Origin: Aphrocallistes beatrix
Lineage: Eukaryota > Porifera > Hexactinellida > Sceptrulophora > Aphrocallistidae
Length of the DNA stretch: 64,000 bases
Reading direction: 5' to 3'
Assembly (NCBI GenBank): GCA_963281255.1
Contig: OY725489.1
Coordinates: 1,984,001-2,048,000, forward strand
Shown here: in pieces, positions 61,835-64,000 of the stretch
Layout: each line of letters opens with the position of its first letter
Numbering within the stretch: the stretch's first letter is position 1
Position numbers and translations under genes: made by a program
Notes under the pieces: generated by a model
The model's database searches: none
What the model saw: only the letters and a program-made list of their open reading frames with translations
What the model was told of the DNA's origin: nothing

Positions 61835-63786
61835 TCATATTATATTCTTTTTTAATGCGTCATTAAGTAGAACTAATCCCTCCACTGTATCCGGATTAAA
61901 TTTTCCCCGATCCTTCCTCGTAACGCGACCGGCTGAACTAAAGTGGTGTTCCAATTCAGCCGAACTTGCTTTAATTGCTAAAAACGACCGTGATAGGTAA
62001 CAGAGAATTGGGAATTTGTAAATCTGTTTTCCTCACCACTTTATAGGATCAATGATCTCTTCCATATTGAATAGAGTGATATTTTCATATCTTGTTAATT
62101 CCGTTCTTAAATTTCTTTCATCCCAATTCGTGCAATTATTAGTAGAAAATGTAGTCCTACCGCTCCTAGAGCATAAAAGTGGATCTACTTTTACACATTT
62201 AGGAGGTGGTGGCAGAAGAGGTTCATCTATCTGATTTTCCTCAATTTGGAATTGTGGGGGAGGAATTAGTTTATCTTTAAATGCAAACATAATACCTTCT
62301 CTTGCACTTTGAAGGAAATTGACGCGATCTCGTTTACTCTTCACGAATAGAAATGATTTTAGTGTAGGATCGAGGTATGTTGCAATAAAATGGATTGTAG
62401 TTAGAGATGTTCACACCTTTTGGATAAGTTCTTCAGTAATTATGTGTTTTAGAATCCGTGTTATTGTATCATCATCTGTTTCTATTTCCCAAGCATTTTG
62501 AAGAGCATAATAGGAAGGTGCCACATTCTGAATGCTAGCGATAGAGTCAAATTCAAGAATATCGAATATACGATTAAGTTTTTCAAAAAACTTCGTAACG
62601 GTTGTCAACAAAGCCAAGTCTATTTCTGCAATAATATAACTCTTATTCTTCTGTATCAAAATTTCTGAAAACTTTGCGTGTGACTGCAACATCGAGTTAA
62701 ACATTGAGTGAAGACTTCTCCATGGCCTAGTCTTACCACCTTATTTTAGCGCTATAGGTAGCTCCGATTGGATTCCAGATGATTTTTTTGCAAAGGTAAC
62801 TGCCCTATTAACGTTATCATAAAACTGGTCGAGTTCATCAATTTCCATCATAGCGCGTTCCCATCCAGTTTTAATTGCTGTATTAATTCTGTGACAGGTG
62901 CAATCTAGCCTAATCTTTTGTGCAGTAGCAGCTACTTTATTTGCTCCCTTGTCAGTTGTAACAGGAGTATTAGCTGGGTCACAATATACTTGTTAATATT
63001 TGATCTGGTTCAAACTCAATATTTTCGGATGTTTTTGCTTTTTGAAAAACTTTGCAAGCATACATAGCGCGTTTGAGGGACCATAGTTCTTTACCAATAC
63101 CGTTGTCATGGTCCATTTCCTGTGAAATCCAGAAAAAAGAAGCATCCAGGTAACTTCTTTGCATTACGTTATCAGTCCAAATGTCTGTTGTGAAAGCAAC
63201 TGCATCCCTCTGAATTGGATCTTGGAGTCTAGAGCTAATATCTTGTTTTATAATAATGATCTGTTCAACAGTAGACTTTGATATACTAGCTTTCGTCCTG
63301 GAATTATTTCAGAAGCAGTCACATTACCATATTTTGCACCAATTCTGATCATTTCTTGTGAAAAATGGATGAATTGTGGATTTTCAATAGTATTAAAAGA
63401 CAAAAATGACCCAGCACGAAATTTCTACCCACTTCTAGAATTGTTTTATTCTCCTCCTTAGTTAGAACTTGAGTTTTTCTTTTGAGAACGGAAGTAATTT
63501 TAACTTGTGAAGATGATGCTACATCTGGAGAACAATTTCGTGGATGATCTTTCAGATTCTTTGTTCCATAATCAATAACCTTCGCACTATCTGTTTTATT
63601 TTTATAAATAATGCATTTGTAACAATGGTTGCAACACGCTACTCCAAAAACAATGTATCCATTATCATCCAATACCTCTGAGAAATATTTCCAACAAGTA
63701 CTTAAGTATGGACGTGTGGAAGATTTTACTTTCAAGGAATAAACTTCATTTTGGACCTTCTTGATAATGTCAGTACAATCCATCAT
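61835..63786 (-). pseudogene. hAT transposase relic with BED zinc finger
   Basis: Starts at 63,786. N-terminal BED finger: WKYFSEVL, CCNHCYKC, GTKNLKDHPRNC. After frameshifts, a segment around 63,164 (RSYLDASFFWIS) corresponds to the early catalytic region, 62,704-62,411 to the helical middle (LLTTVTKFFEKLNRIFDIL), 62,344-62,033 to a linker, and 62,040-61,835 to the C-terminal dimerisation domain (LSRSFLAIKASSAELEHHFS then RAGRVTRKDRGKF). Order and content match hAT transposases. At least four frame breaks. Confidence 0.8.
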
Positions 63787-64000
63787 TTAATAACAACAAC
63801 AAAGGCATACTATAGTATTATACTTGATATACAGTATAAGTACAGTATGTCCGATAATTATTTAGAATTTTCATTTTTATGAATTCCTGGTCATTCTGGA
63901 ATATTTATAGTGTTTGCATTATTATCATTATTCTATTCGAAAGTAAGTACTAAGTGAGCAAAAACCCATATTATTCAATTTTTAAAAATATTTGTTAAAA
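63787..64000. other. 5' flank of the hAT relic
   Basis: AT-rich, presumably the upstream part of the hAT element; its terminus is not seen within the window. Confidence 0.35.

Overview
The window is a piece of an AT-rich animal nuclear genome. Three host genes point to a metazoan: a HAUS1 (augmin) homologue, a very long myosin with MYPT-type ankyrin repeats (myosin XVI-like), and a spliced paired-class homeobox gene whose homeodomain is closest, from memory, to ARX. The species cannot be named. A non-vertebrate, possibly early-branching lineage such as a sponge is a guess based on the mix of transposons and small genes.

Layout. 1-2.0 kb: repeats plus the edge of a coiled-coil ORF. 2.0-10.6 kb: HAUS1 and the myosin, same strand, each with an uninterrupted reading frame. 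10.6-24.9 kb: a graveyard of nested DNA transposons (pogo, hAT-like, Tc1, mariner, foldback, Helitron-like, and an unclassified transposase family). 24.9-36.7 kb: the homeobox gene on the minus strand, four exons over 11.8 kb with introns full of small elements; a 200-base assembly gap lies at 31,311-31,510 in its last intron. 36.7-39.4 kb: nothing recognised. 39.4-44.6 kb: a MULE relic, a P/THAP-type element with its own inverted ends, and several MITEs.

44.8-52.2 kb is the most interesting part: a 7.4-kb KDZ (Kyakuja-Dileera-Zisupton) DNA transposon with matching subterminal repeats. Its minus strand carries a multi-exon KDZ transposase. Its plus strand carries a second spliced gene that seems to join an NRF1/EWG-type DNA-binding domain to a Ulp1-type cysteine protease, with a PHD-like finger just downstream.

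52.2-64 kb holds more elements: pogo-like MITEs, foldbacks, a Ginger1 relic (integrase C-terminus plus OTU protease) split by a hAT-like MITE, a MULE relic carrying a tRNA-derived SINE and another foldback, and a hAT transposase relic on the minus strand.

Almost all mobile DNA here is of the DNA-transposon type. No LTR retrotransposon or LINE was recognised and only one SINE was seen. Most transposase genes are frameshifted or internally deleted, while several short non-autonomous families are well preserved with intact target duplications. Exon boundaries, alignments and family assignments were made by eye.
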